Positions 62,632-64,000 of a stretch of DNA of 64,000 nucleotides are shown here, piece after piece. The stretch comes from Lineus longissimus (Eukaryota; Nemertea; Pilidiophora; Heteronemertea; Lineidae), in contig NC_088325.1 of assembly GCF_910592395.1 (NCBI RefSeq), forward strand, positions 13,952,109-14,016,108, given 5' to 3'. Each line of letters opens with the position of its first letter. The stretch's first letter is position 1. The position numbers and the translations under genes were made by a program. The notes beneath the pieces were generated by a model, which had not been told where the DNA came from, ran no database searches, and saw nothing but the letters and a program-made list of their open reading frames with translations.

Positions 62632-63612
62632 CTGGAAAAGAGTGATGAGAAAGTTAGGACAGAATTTGTCGGATGAACCCAAGGGACCAGGGTGAGGACT
62701 GGCAGAACCCTTCATACATCAATCCTTCCATTTGCAAATACGGTGACCAAGTGTATTCACCCAGTCCATAATTTACAATCAGCCCGCCTTGTACAGACCC
62801 CAATGTGCCAGAGAATTTAGTGTTGTGAACTGAGCTGAAACTGGCGAAAAGAAAACGTCTCCTGAAGATCATCCCGAGTATCATTGATAGATAATAATAA
62901 GTGGGAGGGCATCACCAGGACAAGAAAATATGAAAGTATGTAAGAATTTGAAGCTGGGGATTGAAGGGGCAGTGAAAATCTGTCATAAACGCCGTTAAAA
63001 TGATGGTTTGCGGGGTACTTTAGGTAGGTACACAGCAGCTAAGTGTCTTGTCCCTTGACCCCTGAAATCTAGAAAGCAGAAGAGTTGGACTAGGGCTACA
63101 AAAGGTCGAACGGAACCTGTTGAAAGACACAGAAATAGATTAGGTAGAGTATTGGCAGCATGCACGACCATCCCATCAGAGTTCCAGGAGTCTCCACACA
63201 AACTAACTAAAAGCTTGATCAGGGAATCGTCCTTTTATGGGACGAACTGTCACCAGGAAGGTTGATTTCTTTACCTGTGTGAAGGGCCAAGATTACCCCA
63301 TCCTTGGGCTCAACATGTCCACTCACAGTGATTTAAGTGTCTCCAAACTTCACGCAGTACCGATTAATGATATTACATGTTCAAAGTTAATACTTCCAAG
63401 ATAGATTTCTACAAATTTAAGTTAAGGAAGCGTCAAGAGAGTTCGTTTTGAAGGCACTTCCAGTTTCAAACACACACACACACTTCCGTGTCATTTTCTA
63501 TAATCTCACATTCATGAAGTCAAGATTGAAGTTTTTTGGTGTTTTTGTTCACATAAGTCTGAGAGCTGGAAGTATCCCCACACAAAAGTTCAAGATGTCT
63601 GTTAGCTTTTAT
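62632..63612 (-). other. BACE: Intron between the two candidate BACE terminal exons
   Basis: No additional exon with good splice sites and BACE similarity was recognised on the minus strand. The open frames at 62654-62884 and 62995-63201 lack domain similarity. Confidence 0.45.
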
Positions 63613-63613
63613 T
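63608..63613 (-). terminator. BACE: Polyadenylation signal overlapping the alternative BACE stop codon
   Basis: On the minus strand the sequence TGAATAAAAG makes the final A of the stop codon the first base of AATAAA. This supports use of the exon as a true 3' terminal exon with a very short 3' UTR. Confidence 0.5.
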
Positions 63614-63815
63614 CACATAATCGTCTCATAAGGGTCATTCAAGCCAATACAGCCACAGTACCCCTGACGTTGACACACATTAATTACTAAGTAGATTATC
63701 CCAATGGCTAGAAATAACGCTATCATTACGAACATGACTGAGAAACTCAGGCCCATTTTATATTGTTCATAGCTGTTGGGCATTAGCTGCTTGTAGTGGC
63801 AGCTGTGGGTTGGAC
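63613..63815 (-). CDS. BACE: Candidate alternative BACE terminal exon with a different membrane anchor
   Basis: The minus-strand acceptor TTCTCTTCCAG precedes 63815. Two bases complete a split codon, the same phase as the exon ending at 62438, and 66 residues follow to TGA at 63615-63613. It begins PTHSCHYKQLMPNSYEQYK, keeping a Cys-x-Tyr where the other exon has CVY, then a hydrophobic helix of about 25 residues (MGLSFSVMFVMIALFLAIGI and on), then a short tail with a Cys cluster (CQRQGYCGC) ending DPYETIM. YETI fits a YxxPhi sorting signal. AATAAA overlaps the stop. It could instead be the last exon of a tandem BACE-like paralogue. Confidence 0.65.
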
Positions 63816-64000
63816 CTGGAAGAGAATAACGGTGTGAGACTCGCCAAGACTCGTCGTAATATGGCACTGTCTGATTATCAGGCAAGGGGACATCACTCAG
63901 AGAGACTTCTCCTTTTAAAACACAACATCAATATCGGTTAATCCACTGAGCTACTCTGTGACGCCACCCAATAGAAGCAGACTCGAGCAGAACTTCATCT
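63816..64000 (-). other. BACE: BACE intron up to the window edge
   Basis: No catalytic-domain exon was recognised. A minus-strand AGAGTAGCTCAGTGGATTAA near 63960-63939 resembles a tRNA A box and may be a SINE remnant, but no B box was found. Confidence 0.35.

Noticed and set aside
63816-63885. N-terminal 24 codons of the 90-codon minus-strand open frame over the alternative BACE exon
   Set aside because: They lie upstream of a strong acceptor (TTCTCTTCCAG) and have no BACE similarity, so they are intron.

Overview
This is nuclear DNA of an animal. Genes are split by GT-AG introns, intergenic and intronic DNA is plentiful, tRNA-derived SINEs and minisatellites are present, and the genes are metazoan (axonemal-type dynein relative, SLC6 glycine transporter, beta-secretase, mitochondrial ribosome factors). 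Large introns, AT-leaning non-coding DNA and moderate divergence from the human proteins suggest a non-vertebrate bilaterian. I cannot name the phylum from this window.

Layout. (1) 59-11150, plus strand: the 3' end of a dynein heavy-chain-like gene, best matched to DNHD1. It has 18 exons, including a 30-nt microexon, and ends in a long Ser-rich disordered tail. (2) About 14.0-46.6 kb, plus strand: one sodium/chloride-dependent transporter gene of the glycine transporter group. Twelve common exons (33328-44155) encode the 12-TM core. Up to four upstream exons, all splice-phase 0, offer alternative N-termini. Introns hold SINEs, a MITE-like palindrome and a 35-copy 43-bp minisatellite. (3) 46.6-50.9 kb: no gene; two tandem repeat families. 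(4) 51140-52390, minus strand: a single-exon coding region for a mitochondrial transcription termination factor family protein, MTERF4 type. (5) 53453-56473, plus strand: MRPL37 (mL37), eight exons, head-to-head with MTERF4. (6) 56.8-62.4 kb: no recognised gene except the presumed 3' UTR of the next one. (7) 62438 to the window end, minus strand: the 3' end of a beta-secretase (BACE) gene with two candidate alternative terminal exons.

The exon models are supported arithmetically. The DNHD1, transporter and MRPL37 exon chains each sum to an exact number of codons with every splice phase matching. MTERF4 and MRPL37 both act on the mitochondrial large ribosomal subunit and probably share a promoter region. 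The most interesting observation is the BACE locus. One terminal exon gives the classical BACE membrane anchor with an acidic dileucine tail. The other, spliced in the same phase and keeping an equivalently placed cysteine, gives an unrelated membrane anchor ending in a YxxPhi-type tail, with its stop codon overlapping a polyadenylation signal. The multi-start glycine transporter with an unusual TM8 is second.
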